From CALCNS01 sp937897315 (GTDB taxonomy: Bacteria > Bacillota > JAAYKD01), in assembly GCA_036744005.1 (NCBI GenBank), contig DAINOJ010000001.1, positions 186,001-250,000 on the forward strand: a stretch of DNA of 64,000 bases, in the 5' to 3' direction. The position numbers and the translations under genes are program-made. This document shows, one piece after another, positions 53,434 through 62,498 of the stretch (positions within the stretch are counted from its first letter, which is position 1; the number at the start of each line of letters is the position of its first letter). The notes beneath the pieces were generated by a model. That model saw only the letters and a program-made list of their open reading frames with translations, made no database searches and had not been told where the DNA came from.

Positions 53434-54765
53434 TTGGATTTATTCGATTTGATGATGGAAGAAGAACAGAAGGAATCAGAACCTTTGGCATCTCGGATGA
53501 GACCGCAAACCTTGGATGAGCTGATCGGACACGAAGAAATCATCGGGAAGGGGAAGCAATTACGTAGAGCCATAGAAGCAGATCGCATTGGGTCCATTAT
53601 CTTCTATGGCCCTCCCGGAAGTGGTAAGACAACCATTGCGCGTTTGATTGCTCATTATACCAAATCAGAATTTCGTGCAATTAGTGCGGTTTCGGCTGGG
53701 GTTGCCGATGTGAAAAAGATTATTGCCGAAGCGACGGATTTGCGAAAAATGTATCGCAAGAAAACCATCCTTTTTTTAGATGAGATTCACCGCTTTAATA
53801 AAGCTCAGCAGGACGCTTTGTTAGCCGCGGTGGAGGAGGGGGTTCTTGGTTTAATTGGAGCTACGACGGCAAACCCCTTTTTCGATGTCAACTCTGCTTT
53901 GCTCAGTCGTGCCAGAATCTATAAATTGAATCCTTTACCAGCGGAACATATCACTAAAATTGTCGATCACGCTCTGAATGACAAAACACGCGGCTTAGGT
54001 GCATTGAATATTGAATTGACCGAGGACGCTCTTGCACACTTGGTACATAGTGCCAACGGGGATGCTCGTAAAGCCTTGAATGGACTGGAGCTTGCTGCTT
54101 TGACGACTCCCGCCAATTCAGAAGGTGTGATTCTCTTAACCATAGATATCATTGCAGAAGCCATGCAATCGAAAGCTTTACGCTACGACAAAGATGGAGA
54201 TCAGCATTACGATGTGATTTCTGCTTTTATCAAATCCATGCGAGGCAGCGATCCGGATGCAACCTTATTTTGGTTGGCGACCATGCTTGCGGCTGGAGAG
54301 AATCCTCGCTTCATAGCAAGACGTATTGTTATTTGTGCCAGTGAGGACGTTGGAAATGCCGATTCTCAAGCATTACTCGTTGCCATGGCGGCAGCACAAG
54401 CGGTGGAGTTGATTGGTTTACCGGAAGCAAGGATTAATTTAGCGCATGCCGCAGCTTATGTTGCGTGTGCTCCAAAGAGTAATGCTGCGTATGTTGGGTT
54501 GGAGCGTGCTGCCAAGGCTCTGGAAGACCTTTCTGATATGTCGGTTCCCATTCATCTTCGAGATGCTAGTTATAAAGGAGCGGCTCGATTTGGTTATGGG
54601 CAAACGTATCAGTATGCTCATGAGTATGCCGAGAATTTTGTCCATCAGCAATACTTACCCTCGGACATATCTGAGCAGAAATTCTATACGCCTACCGAGA
54701 ATGGGCAAGAATACGAAATCAAACAGAGATTAAAGCACCTGTGGGGAGATCGATATGTTGATTGA
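53434..54765 (+). CDS. rarA: Replication-associated recombination ATPase RarA (MgsA)
   Basis: A 443-aa AAA+ protein related to clamp loaders and WHIP, acting at stalled replication forks. Walker A GPPGSGKTTIAR lies near residue 54, FLDEIHRFNKAQQDALL near 110, GATTANPFFDVNSALLSRA near 140, and the C-terminal MgsA tetramer domain contains YQYAHEY. It uses a TTG start with GGAGGG seven bases before. It overlaps the next gene by 11 bases. Confidence 0.94.
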   Translation: MDLFDLMMEEEQKESEPLASRMRPQTLDELIGHEEIIGKGKQLRRAIEADRIGSIIFYGPPGSGKTTIARLIAHYTKSEFRAISAVSAGVADVKKIIAEATDLRKMYRKKTILFLDEIHRFNKAQQDALLAAVEEGVLGLIGATTANPFFDVNSALLSRARIYKLNPLPAEHITKIVDHALNDKTRGLGALNIELTEDALAHLVHSANGDARKALNGLELAALTTPANSEGVILLTIDIIAEAMQSKALRYDKDGDQHYDVISAFIKSMRGSDPDATLFWLATMLAAGENPRFIARRIVICASEDVGNADSQALLVAMAAAQAVELIGLPEARINLAHAAAYVACAPKSNAAYVGLERAAKALEDLSDMSVPIHLRDASYKGAARFGYGQTYQYAHEYAENFVHQQYLPSDISEQKFYTPTENGQEYEIKQRLKHLWGDRYVD

Positions 54766-55375
54766 TTACCAAGTCGTGGGTAAAGAAGCCACGATAAAGT
54801 TACCGGTCGGTCTCTGCCGATTTTTCGGTGATGTCCGAGAAGTAAAGTCTGAAGAAGAAATGAAACAATTCTTAGAGGAGATGCAACGCAAATATCCTGA
54901 CGCCAATCATCACTGTTGGGCTTGTCGTATCGGTATAGGGTCGGCACAATGGTTCCGTTATTCTGACGATGGAGAACCTTCGCAGACAGCCGGAGCTCCC
55001 ATCTTAACAGCGATCGATCATTTGAAATTAACCAATACCATGGTGATCGTTAGTCGAATTTATGGTGGAGTGAATCAAGGGGTTGGCGGGTTGATACGGG
55101 CGTACCATGCCGCCGCTGCTGCAGTTTTGAAAGAAGCCGGTCAAAAAACCATCACGATACAAGAGCCTATTCGCATTCCTTGTCGCTATGAACAAGTCGG
55201 GCTTGTCTTGCGCGAGTTAGAGAGTGTTACAGCGATGAGCCTAAGCATGGAGTATAGTGAAGAAGTGATGATTCATGCAAAGATTCGCCCGATGGATTTC
55301 GATCGGGTTGCGCATCGATTATTTGACCTATCGAAAGGTACGATTGTCGTGATAAGAGAAGAGGAGACACAGTGA
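54755..55375 (+). CDS. YigZ/IMPACT family protein
   Basis: A 206-aa UPF0029/YigZ-family protein. The IMPACT N-terminal domain shows ANHHCWACRIG, FSDDGEPSQTAGAPIL-like sequence (YSDDGEPSQTAGAPIL) and VIVSRIYGGVNQGVGGLIRAY; a ferredoxin-like C-terminal domain follows. Relatives (human IMPACT, yeast Yih1) affect translation control, but the bacterial role is not settled. The stop overlaps the GTG start of mnmA (GTGA). Confidence 0.9.
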   Translation: MLIDYQVVGKEATIKLPVGLCRFFGDVREVKSEEEMKQFLEEMQRKYPDANHHCWACRIGIGSAQWFRYSDDGEPSQTAGAPILTAIDHLKLTNTMVIVSRIYGGVNQGVGGLIRAYHAAAAAVLKEAGQKTITIQEPIRIPCRYEQVGLVLRELESVTAMSLSMEYSEEVMIHAKIRPMDFDRVAHRLFDLSKGTIVVIREEETQ

Positions 55376-56463
55376 AACAGAGAAAAAGGGTTCTCATGGC
55401 TTTAAGTGGAGGAGTAGACAGTGCTTTGGCTGCTCATCTTCTTTTAGAACAAGGATACGAACTCATCGGAGCAACCATTAGGGGTTGGACACCTCCAGGA
55501 TGGGAAGAGCTAACGGCAGAAACAGGTGGGTGTTGTTCGTTATCGTCGGTAGAAGATGCCCGTCGAATCGCCTTTAAGTTGGGCATTCCTTATTATGTGT
55601 TCAATTTTTCTGATTCTTTTGAAGCTGAGGTGGTACGACCGTTTGTCGATGCTTATTTTAGCGGACAAACTCCTAATCCTTGTATTTTATGCAATCAGCA
55701 CATCCGTTTCGGAATGCTTTATCATAAAGCGAAGGAGTTACAAGCTGATTACGTGGCAACGGGTCATTATGCAAGAATTCAAAAGGACGAGCAGGGAGTG
55801 TATCATTTATTTCGTGGAATGGACCCTAAAAAAGACCAAAGCTATATGTTATATACGGCTACTCAAGAGAACTTAGCGATGACACTTTATCCTCTGGGAG
55901 AAATGTTCAAAGAGCAAACCAGAAAATTAGCGGAACAAAAGGGCATAGAAGTCTTTAATAAGCCCGATAGTCAGGATATTTGTTTTATCCCCGATGGAGA
56001 TACGACAGGCTTTCTGCAAGGATATCAGCCAGGACAGTATGAGGGAGATATCTATCATGTGAGCGGGGTTAAACTAGGCAAACATCAGGGTTATCATCGA
56101 TATACGATTGGTCAAAGACAAGGATTAGGAGTAGCATGGAGCAAACCGTTGTATGTTTTGGATATTTTGCCGAATGAGAAGCGAATTATCGTTGGGGAGA
56201 AGGAATATCTACAAAACCTTGATTTACGAGCCGACCAAGTGCATTGGATTTCTGGAAATTTGAAAACCGATGCCTTAAGGTGTCAGGTGAAGATTCGATA
56301 TGCAGCGGAAGCGATTCCAGCCACTCTTGTTGTGGAAGGACAAAACACCGTAAGAGTGCAATTTGAAAAACCGGTGTTCGCTGTCACGCCAGGACAAACC
56401 GTTGTCTTTTATCTGGGTGATGAAGTCCTAGGTGGTGGCAGAATACTAAATCATAACAGGTAG
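55372..56463 (+). CDS. mnmA: tRNA-specific 2-thiouridylase MnmA
   Basis: MnmA adds sulfur to U34 of Lys, Glu and Gln tRNAs. 363 aa. The PP-loop ALSGGVDSALAAHLL is near the start, the catalytic Cys lies in NPCILCN near residue 105, and the second is in DSQDICFIP near 205. GTG start coupled to the yigZ-like gene. The linker after residue 35 (RGWTPPGWEELTAETGGCC) is slightly longer than in E. coli MnmA. Confidence 0.95.
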   Translation: MKQRKRVLMALSGGVDSALAAHLLLEQGYELIGATIRGWTPPGWEELTAETGGCCSLSSVEDARRIAFKLGIPYYVFNFSDSFEAEVVRPFVDAYFSGQTPNPCILCNQHIRFGMLYHKAKELQADYVATGHYARIQKDEQGVYHLFRGMDPKKDQSYMLYTATQENLAMTLYPLGEMFKEQTRKLAEQKGIEVFNKPDSQDICFIPDGDTTGFLQGYQPGQYEGDIYHVSGVKLGKHQGYHRYTIGQRQGLGVAWSKPLYVLDILPNEKRIIVGEKEYLQNLDLRADQVHWISGNLKTDALRCQVKIRYAAEAIPATLVVEGQNTVRVQFEKPVFAVTPGQTVVFYLGDEVLGGGRILNHNR

Positions 56464-56477
56464 GAGTTTTAAACATC

Positions 56478-56729
56478 ATGGAATGGAACATTGATTTTTG
56501 TAAAGACAATTTAAAATCGGTCAAAGGAGCAAAGAAAGCCTCCAAAGAACTGATGGAAGTGTTGAAAGAAGAACCGGTGCATTTTTTTCATCAGAGCTGC
56601 ATCAACGCTTGCCGCCCATGCCACAAAAAAGCTTTAATCTTACGCATCAACGACGAATTGATCACAGGGGATTCAAATGAAGAAATCATTGAAAAAACCC
56701 TAAAAAAAATCAAAGAAGGCTCTTGCTAA
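56478..56729 (+). CDS. DUF1450-like small Cys-containing protein
   Basis: An 83-aa protein with the arrangement CxxxCxxC (CINACRPC near residues 42-49), then ALILRINDELITG and a C-terminal helix EEIIEKTLKKI. This resembles the DUF1450 (YuzB-like) family, small proteins thought to bind metal or a cluster; no function is known. It lies 14 bp after mnmA with a modest SD (TAGGAG), so it belongs to that operon. Confidence 0.7.
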   Translation: MEWNIDFCKDNLKSVKGAKKASKELMEVLKEEPVHFFHQSCINACRPCHKKALILRINDELITGDSNEEIIEKTLKKIKEGSC

Positions 56730-56751
56730 TCCTTAGAAGATATGGTATATT
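56723..56751 (+). promoter_or_regulatory. Promoter of tRNA-Leu
   Basis: TTGCTA (56723-56728, overlapping the preceding stop) lies 17 bases from TATATT (56746-56751); the tRNA begins 20 bases further on. Confidence 0.65.
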
Positions 56752-56771
56752 CTTGTTGCGCCAAAAAATAT

Positions 56772-56859
56772 GCCGAAGTGGCGGAATTGGCAGACGCACT
56801 TGACTCAAAATCAAGCGTAGTTACCCTACGTGCCGGTTCGAGTCCGGCCTTCGGCACCA
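56772..56859 (+). tRNA. tRNA-Leu (anticodon CAA)
   Basis: An 88-base class II tRNA. The acceptor GCCGAAG pairs with CTTCGGC, the anticodon stem CTTGA/TCAAG holds the loop CTCAAAA with anticodon CAA (reads UUG), a long variable arm (GCGTAGTTACCCTACGT) is typical of Leu, and the T-loop GTTCGAGTC is normal. The discriminator is A, and the 3' CCA is encoded. Confidence 0.97.
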
Positions 56860-56868
56860 ACAAGAAAC

Positions 56869-56894
56869 AAGAGCAGAGGTTTAACCTTTGCTCT
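56869..56894 (+). terminator. Terminator of tRNA-Leu
   Basis: AAGAGCA-G-AGGT pairs with ACCT-T-TGCTCTT around a TTA loop and is followed by TTCTTTTC. Confidence 0.75.
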
Positions 56895-56929
56895 TTTCTT
56901 TTCGTTTGTATGAGTTTAGGAGGGAATCT

Positions 56930-58516
56930 ATGCGGTATCTCGTTCAGAATATAAAATTACCTCCGGATCAACGTGGAGAGGTTCTTCAACCTTTAGTCAA
57001 AGGTTTGGGATTACAAGCGAAGGATCTGTCTGATTGGCGAATTGTTCGCGAAGCAGTGGATGCTAGGAGAGGACAATTCTTCTTTGTGTACCATATAGAG
57101 TTTGAGTTGCAGTTAGGTGTTCGGTTACCAAAGAACACGAAGTTTGAAGTGCTACAAGCTACCACTCCCGAATACCACATTCCAACCCCTGGTGACCAGT
57201 TGCTTTTGCATCCCCCTGTAGTGGTTGGGGCTGGACCGGCTGGTTACTTTGCAGCGTTGCTCTTAGCAGAACAAGGATATCGGCCGCTCCTAATTGAGAG
57301 AGGTGCCCCCATAGAGGAGCGTATTAAAGATGTTGAAGTGTTTTGGAAGGAAGGGAAGCTTCTGTCCGGTTCCAATGTTCAGTTTGGCGAAGGTGGAGCA
57401 GGAACCTTTTCCGATGGTAAACTGACCACACAGATTCGCGACCCAAGAGTCTTCAAAGTACTCCGTGAGTTTGTACGTTGCGGCGCACCGGAAGAAGTAT
57501 TATATAAGCATAAGCCACATGTTGGTACGGACCGACTCAGGAGAGTGGTGATACGCTTACGCAACCGCATTTTGGAATTGGGTGGGGAGATTCGTTTTCA
57601 TACCCAACTCAAGAAACTCATCATCAATCAGGGCAGTATTGAAGGAATCATCCTAGCCGACGGCAATCAAATTGCGACTGAAAGCATGATACTGGCTATT
57701 GGTCATAGTGCCAGAGAAACCTTTCTACAACTGTTTGAGCAAGGATTGGAGATGGACGCCAAACCCTTTTCTTTGGGTGTGCGCATCGAGCATTTGCAAG
57801 ATTGGGTAGATGAAGCACAATATGGGCGATGGGCTGGCCATGAGAAGGTTGACCCAGCGGAGTACAAGTTGGTCTATCATACCACCAATGGCAGAACGGT
57901 TTACACTTTTTGCATGTGTCCCGGTGGGGAAGTGGTGGCGTCTTCCAGCGAGGAAGGTCATGTGGTTACCAATGGCATGAGTTATTATGCGCGAGATGGG
58001 AAAAATGCCAACAGTGCTTTGCTGGTGGGAGTGTCGCCTACAGATTTTGGAGAGAATCACCCTTTAGCGGGGTTGGCATATCAGAATCATTGGGAGAGGT
58101 TGGCTTATCAAGCGGGTGGAGGTGGATATGCAGCACCGATTCAGAGGGTAGGGGATTTCTTGACGGATTCCAAGCCGCTAGATCCCAGCATAGTCTTGCC
58201 AACGTACACGCCATCGGTTCAGCCATATGAGATTCAGTCGATATTGCCAGCTTATGTTGCCGATTCATTGAAAGAAGCACTACCCCAGTTAGGGAAATCA
58301 CTAAAAAGTTTTGATCATCCGGATGGTCTGCTGACAGCAGTGGAGAGCCGAAGCTCTTCTCCGGTAAGAATGATGCGAAATCCCTTGGGCGAATCCAATT
58401 TAAAGGGTCTGTTCCCGGCAGGAGAAGGTGCAGGGTATTCCGGAGGTATTATTTCCTCAGCGGTAGATGGCTTGAGAAGCGCAGAATGTCTAATTCAGAA
58501 ATTTCGGATGAGGTGA
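56930..58516 (+). CDS. FAD-dependent protein, COG2509-type flavoprotein
   Basis: A 528-aa flavoprotein. An N-terminal domain of about 90 residues precedes the dinucleotide-binding motif VVGAGPAGYFAALLLAEQGY (near residue 97). SNVQFGEGGAGTFSDGKLTT follows, and the FAD-closing FPAGEGAGYSGGI lies near the end. It belongs to the uncharacterised FAD-dependent dehydrogenase group COG2509; the substrate is unknown. In-frame ATG 56888 lies in the tRNA terminator, whereas ATG 56930 has SD TAGGAGGG, so it is the start. The next gene, 4 bp away, is a second flavoprotein. Confidence 0.87.
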   Translation: MRYLVQNIKLPPDQRGEVLQPLVKGLGLQAKDLSDWRIVREAVDARRGQFFFVYHIEFELQLGVRLPKNTKFEVLQATTPEYHIPTPGDQLLLHPPVVVGAGPAGYFAALLLAEQGYRPLLIERGAPIEERIKDVEVFWKEGKLLSGSNVQFGEGGAGTFSDGKLTTQIRDPRVFKVLREFVRCGAPEEVLYKHKPHVGTDRLRRVVIRLRNRILELGGEIRFHTQLKKLIINQGSIEGIILADGNQIATESMILAIGHSARETFLQLFEQGLEMDAKPFSLGVRIEHLQDWVDEAQYGRWAGHEKVDPAEYKLVYHTTNGRTVYTFCMCPGGEVVASSSEEGHVVTNGMSYYARDGKNANSALLVGVSPTDFGENHPLAGLAYQNHWERLAYQAGGGGYAAPIQRVGDFLTDSKPLDPSIVLPTYTPSVQPYEIQSILPAYVADSLKEALPQLGKSLKSFDHPDGLLTAVESRSSSPVRMMRNPLGESNLKGLFPAGEGAGYSGGIISSAVDGLRSAECLIQKFRMR

Positions 58517-58520
58517 CGCA

Positions 58521-59759
58521 ATGAGCGTAACATGCAACCTATATGATTTAATCATTCTTGGGGGTGGAGCTTCCGGGTTGATGGCAGCCATCGCTGCTTT
58601 TCGACAGAACCGGCATGCGTCTGTGTTATTGTTGGAGCGAAACGAACAACTGGGACGAAAATTATTGGCAACGGGAAACGGACGTTGTAATTTCAGCCAT
58701 GCGGATCAGGACCTACATCATTATCGGAGTCATCGTCCGGATGTGGTTCAAGAGATTCTAAATCAGTTTGGCTTAAGCGAGACACTACTGCTTTTTCATG
58801 AGTTGGGGTTACATACACGTTGTGAGGAGGGTAGATACTATCCTCGGAGTAATCAAGGTAGAGTGGTACCTTTGCTATTGCAGGAAGCTCTCCTCAAAAC
58901 CCCCATTCATATACAAAGAAATACCCCGGTACAAACCATATCGAGGACGGACAAAGGATTTCATGTTTTCACGACAGATGGTCGATGTTATTCAACTGAG
59001 AAATTATTGTTGGCTACTGGTGGCAAAGCATCCCCTCAACTAGGTAGTGATGGTGACTTTTATGTATGGTTACGCGAAGTAGGTCATCATGTTTACCCGG
59101 TATACCCCGCTTTAACTCCTTTGAAGTTAAATCTTTTAGGTTTAAAGAAAATCAGTGGAGTTCGTTTTTGGGGTCGTGCTGAATGTTGGGTAGAAGAGGA
59201 CATGGTGCAAGAATCGGAAGGTGAGTTTCTATGGACTCCTTATGGAATCTCAGGGATTCCCACGCTACAGATGAGCCGGTTTGCTGCTGAGGCATTGGGA
59301 GACCAGAAACGTGTCGTCCTAAAAATGGATTTTCTGCCCGAGTGGGATGAGAGAGGAGCACAGAATATCATCTTCTCCTGGATGATGAAAAATAGAGGAG
59401 AAGTTGTTATCGCCTTAAGTGGAATACTGCATAGTAATTTAGCAGAGTATTTGGTTTCGCTGGTAGAGACGCAAATTGGACCGATTAAAGCATTTCACCC
59501 GGGTCAAGCAGCGCGGTTAGCCAAACTCTTAAAAGGATGGATTCTTCCAGTTCCAGCTACTCTAGATTGGAAAGATGCTCAAAGCACCGTAGGTGGTGTA
59601 GATTTGTCTGAGATCGATTCCAAAACATTGGCATCGAAGAAGGTACCTGGGCTGTTCTTGGCAGGAGAAATCCTGGATGTGGATGGGAATTGTGGAGGGT
59701 ACAATTTGCAATGGGCTTGGTCTAGTGGTTTTTTGGCAGGTCAAGGAGCGATGAAATAA
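58521..59759 (+). CDS. HI0933/YhiN-family flavoprotein
   Basis: A 412-aa NAD(P)/FAD-dependent oxidoreductase of the HI0933 (BaiN/YhiN) family. The FAD motif LIILGGGASGLMAAIAA lies at residue 10, QLGRKLLATGNGRCNFSH is the family signature, LLATGGKASPQLGSDGD follows, and the C-terminal VDGNCGGYNLQWAWSSGFLAG closes FAD. Relatives act on diverse substrates and no specific one can be given. Its TAA stop lies inside the stem of the following terminator. Confidence 0.9.
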   Translation: MSVTCNLYDLIILGGGASGLMAAIAAFRQNRHASVLLLERNEQLGRKLLATGNGRCNFSHADQDLHHYRSHRPDVVQEILNQFGLSETLLLFHELGLHTRCEEGRYYPRSNQGRVVPLLLQEALLKTPIHIQRNTPVQTISRTDKGFHVFTTDGRCYSTEKLLLATGGKASPQLGSDGDFYVWLREVGHHVYPVYPALTPLKLNLLGLKKISGVRFWGRAECWVEEDMVQESEGEFLWTPYGISGIPTLQMSRFAAEALGDQKRVVLKMDFLPEWDERGAQNIIFSWMMKNRGEVVIALSGILHSNLAEYLVSLVETQIGPIKAFHPGQAARLAKLLKGWILPVPATLDWKDAQSTVGGVDLSEIDSKTLASKKVPGLFLAGEILDVDGNCGGYNLQWAWSSGFLAGQGAMK

Positions 59760-59800
59760 AAGAATCCCAGGTACTCTTTGAGTACCTGGGATTCTTTTAT
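59756..59800. terminator. Bidirectional terminator between convergent flavoprotein and rocD genes
   Basis: A perfect 21-bp stem (59756-59776 with 59780-59800) has a TTT loop. Because the stem starts ATAAAAG and ends CTTTTAT, both strands see T-rich 3' ends. The flavoprotein stop codon (59757-59759) is part of the stem, and rocD ends 7 bp beyond it. Confidence 0.9.
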
Positions 59801-59806
59801 GTTGTA

Positions 59807-61006
59807 TTAGCAAAGCTTCTCGAAAACCTTTGCTATTTTATCTAAGGCCCAATCCAACTCTTCTTTGAGAATGACTAGAGGTGGGGTAAAGCGGATGGTT
59901 GTAACGTGGGTTTCCTTGCAGAGGATTCCCTCTTCCATGAGGGCTTCGCAAAATCGTCGTGCGCTTCCAAATTCGGGTTTAATTTCTACACCAATCATGA
60001 GGCCTTTGCTGCGAATCTCCTTAACAGCAGGACAGGAGATTTTTTGTAATTGTGTAGAAAAGTACTCACCCAACTCTGCTGCGCGTTGAGGAAGGTTTTC
60101 TTCCAGCAAAACATCAATAGAAGCAATACCGATCGCAGCCGCCATGGGATTACCCCCAAAAGTGGACCCATGATCACCTGGAGTGAAAACCGACATCACA
60201 TCCCGATTGGCGAGTACAACAGAAACAGGATAGACTCCACCACCAAGAGCCTTGGCTAGAATCAATACATCGGGTTTGGCATTTTCGTGCTCAAAGCAGA
60301 ACATTTTTCCGGTACGACCTAAACCCACTTGAATCTCATCAAACATGAGTAATAGATTGTGTCGATTGGAAATGTCTCGTAATGCGGTAAGATAACCGAC
60401 TGGAGGAATGATCACACCACCCTCTCCTTGGATGGGTTCAACCAAAATGGCGCAGGTATTCTCGTCTACTAATGCTTCCAGAGCTTCGGCGTTTCCGTAA
60501 GGAGCGACACGAAAACCAGGCGTAAAAGGGCCAAAACCATCTCGGTATTGACTTTCGGTAGAAAAGGTTACTATGGTGATGGTTCGACCATGGAAGTTAT
60601 TACTACAGACTATAATATTGCATTGATCTTTGGCGATTCCTTTGATCTTCTCGCCCCATTTTCGAGCAATTTTAATCGCAGATTCCACAGCCTCTGCTCC
60701 GGTATTCATAGGTAATGCCTGCTCGTATCCGGATAAGTCCGCGACTTTCTTGAGGAACAACCCCATTTGATTGTTTACAAATGCACGGGATGTAATCGTG
60801 ATTTGGTCCAGTTGCTCTTTAGCAGCAGCAATAATCTTCGGGTGGCGATGTCCTTGATTGACAGCTGAATAAGAAGCTAGCATATCTAGATATCTCTTAC
60901 CTTCAGTGTCCCAAACCCAACATCCTTCTCCTTTGGCGATAACAACCGGTAAAGGTTTGTAGTTCTGAGCCCCATACTGTTTCTCCAAAGACAAGTACTT
61001 TTCCAT
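59807..61006 (-). CDS. rocD: Ornithine aminotransferase
   Basis: Class III PLP aminotransferase converting ornithine and 2-oxoglutarate to glutamate-5-semialdehyde and glutamate. 399 aa. The motifs MNTGAEAVESAIKIARKWG, NNFHGRT, FDEIQVGLGRTGK and the PLP Lys in LAKALGGGVYPVS are those of RocD/OAT, and GDHGSTFGGNPMA is close to the family pattern. Related acetylornithine transaminases are the alternative, but the length and N-terminus (EKQYGAQNYKPLPVVI) favour RocD. It stands alone with promoters upstream in the pepT intergenic region. Confidence 0.92.
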   Translation of the reverse strand: MEKYLSLEKQYGAQNYKPLPVVIAKGEGCWVWDTEGKRYLDMLASYSAVNQGHRHPKIIAAAKEQLDQITITSRAFVNNQMGLFLKKVADLSGYEQALPMNTGAEAVESAIKIARKWGEKIKGIAKDQCNIIVCSNNFHGRTITIVTFSTESQYRDGFGPFTPGFRVAPYGNAEALEALVDENTCAILVEPIQGEGGVIIPPVGYLTALRDISNRHNLLLMFDEIQVGLGRTGKMFCFEHENAKPDVLILAKALGGGVYPVSVVLANRDVMSVFTPGDHGSTFGGNPMAAAIGIASIDVLLEENLPQRAAELGEYFSTQLQKISCPAVKEIRSKGLMIGVEIKPEFGSARRFCEALMEEGILCKETHVTTIRFTPPLVILKEELDWALDKIAKVFEKLC

Positions 61007-61143
61007 TTGATTCGATCCTTTCTTGAGACGGCAAATGTTGTAAAATTAATGTGCTATCTAATCAAATCCCCAATGTTTTTGCCATAACATTGTATATTAA
61101 TACGTTTGTTAAGTTAAATATGCACATCATTGTGAACAATTTC

Positions 61144-61172
61144 ATCATATCAGCCTTTTGTACAAAAGTCAA
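61144..61172 (-). promoter_or_regulatory. rocD promoter with palindromic operator candidate
   Basis: On the minus strand TTGACT (61167-61172) lies 17 bases from TATGAT (61144-61149). A perfect 14-bp palindrome CTTTTGTACAAAAG (61155-61168) covers the end of the -35 box and most of the spacer. A second possible rocD promoter lies closer to the gene: TTAACT (61112-61117) with TACAAT (61089-61094), also 17 bases apart. Confidence 0.72.
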
Positions 61173-61182
61173 GCCGGTACAA

Positions 61183-61211
61183 TTGTGCTTTATCACAAAA
61201 TATGCTATGAT
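61183..61211 (+). promoter_or_regulatory. pepT promoter, extended -10, with inverted repeat on the -35 box
   Basis: TTGTGC (61183-61188) lies 17 bases from TATGAT (61206-61211), with TGC before the -10. The inverted repeat TTGTG-CTTTAT-CACAA (61183-61198) overlaps the -35 box. The -35 boxes of pepT and rocD are 10 bases apart, back to back. Confidence 0.68.
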
Positions 61212-61253
61212 ATGAGAGTATAATAACATTATATAGTGGAAAGGGTGAATTAA

Positions 61254-62498
61254 ATGGATCGTCAAACCTTATTAAACGAAGGCATTCTCGCGAAATTTGT
61301 ACGTTATGCCAGTATGGACTCTCAATCTCAAAGTGGGACCGGAACGGTTCCGAGTACTGCTTGTCAATTGGAATTAGGAAAGATCCTGCTACAAGAATTG
61401 CAGATTTTGGGCATTGAAGATGCTAACATGGATTCATTTGGATTTGTTACCGGAACTCTACCCGCAACCCCGGGAAAAGAGAACACACCGGCAATTGGTT
61501 ATTTAGCCCATATGGACACAGTACCGGGTATTCCGGCTACCAATGTCAAACCTCAAGTCATTGAGAATTATCGTGGAGAAGTCATACATTTGGCATCCGG
61601 TGATGTCATCGATCCCACTACTTGTACAACACTGAACCAAGCCATTGGACATACTCTGGTGACTTCAGATGGCACCACCTTGCTGGGTGCAGACGATAAG
61701 TCGGGTATCGCAGCGATTATGGAAGCATTATGCCGTTTCATCAAGCAGCCGGAATTCATTCATGGACCATTTAAGGTAGCCTTTACCGTCGACGAAGAAA
61801 TCGGAAGCGGAATTAGTCACTTCGATGTTGAAAAGTTTGGTGCGGTTGCCGCATATACTTTGGACGGTGGTGCTTTGGGTGATTTCCAGGCAGAAACCTT
61901 CAACGCGTATAATGTAACAGTAAAAATCATGGGAATTAGTTCACACCCGGGCTCTGCGAGAGGAAATATGATCAATGCCATGCATATGGCCGCGCAACTA
62001 TGGTCCGCGATTCCAGCGAATATGAGACCGGAAACGACCGATGGCTATGGTGGCTTTATTCATCCGGGTTCTGTGGAGGGTACCGCTGAGTCGATTGTCT
62101 GTCACTTAATTATTCGAGACTTTACTACAGAAGGGTTGCAACATAAAGTCCAATGGTTGGAAACCCAGGCTTCTGCTTTGCAATCGGCATATCCTGGTTC
62201 AAAAGTGGAAGTGCTTCATACCGGTGGCTATAGAAATATGTTTGAGATTCTCAAAGAAAAACCGGAAATTGTGAACATTGCAAGAACTGCTATGAAAAAT
62301 TGTTCCATAGAACCGCTTCAATCGGCGGTACGAGGTGGTACTGATGGCTCACAACTCACCTTTATGGGGCTACCAACACCCAATTTGTTCTGTGGTGGGA
62401 TTAATGCCCATGCAAGAACCGAATGGACATCGGTACAATTTATGGAGAAAGCGGCAGACGTCATTGTGGAAATCGCTAGATTGTGGAGTATGCAATAA
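61254..62498 (+). CDS. pepT: Peptidase T (tripeptide aminopeptidase)
   Basis: M20-family zinc aminopeptidase removing the N-terminal residue of tripeptides. 414 aa. Zinc ligands and catalytic residues are visible: GYLAHMDTVPG near residue 81, LLGADDKSGIA near 145, FTVDEEIGSGI near 178 with the catalytic Glu, and AHARTEW near 385. SD AAAGGG. It is divergent from rocD. Confidence 0.95.
   Translation: MDRQTLLNEGILAKFVRYASMDSQSQSGTGTVPSTACQLELGKILLQELQILGIEDANMDSFGFVTGTLPATPGKENTPAIGYLAHMDTVPGIPATNVKPQVIENYRGEVIHLASGDVIDPTTCTTLNQAIGHTLVTSDGTTLLGADDKSGIAAIMEALCRFIKQPEFIHGPFKVAFTVDEEIGSGISHFDVEKFGAVAAYTLDGGALGDFQAETFNAYNVTVKIMGISSHPGSARGNMINAMHMAAQLWSAIPANMRPETTDGYGGFIHPGSVEGTAESIVCHLIIRDFTTEGLQHKVQWLETQASALQSAYPGSKVEVLHTGGYRNMFEILKEKPEIVNIARTAMKNCSIEPLQSAVRGGTDGSQLTFMGLPTPNLFCGGINAHARTEWTSVQFMEKAADVIVEIARLWSMQ

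Noticed and set aside
61062..61265. 67-codon minus-strand frame between rocD and pepT
   Set aside because: It overlaps the pepT start and both divergent promoters, lacks an SD, and is AT-rich by chance.
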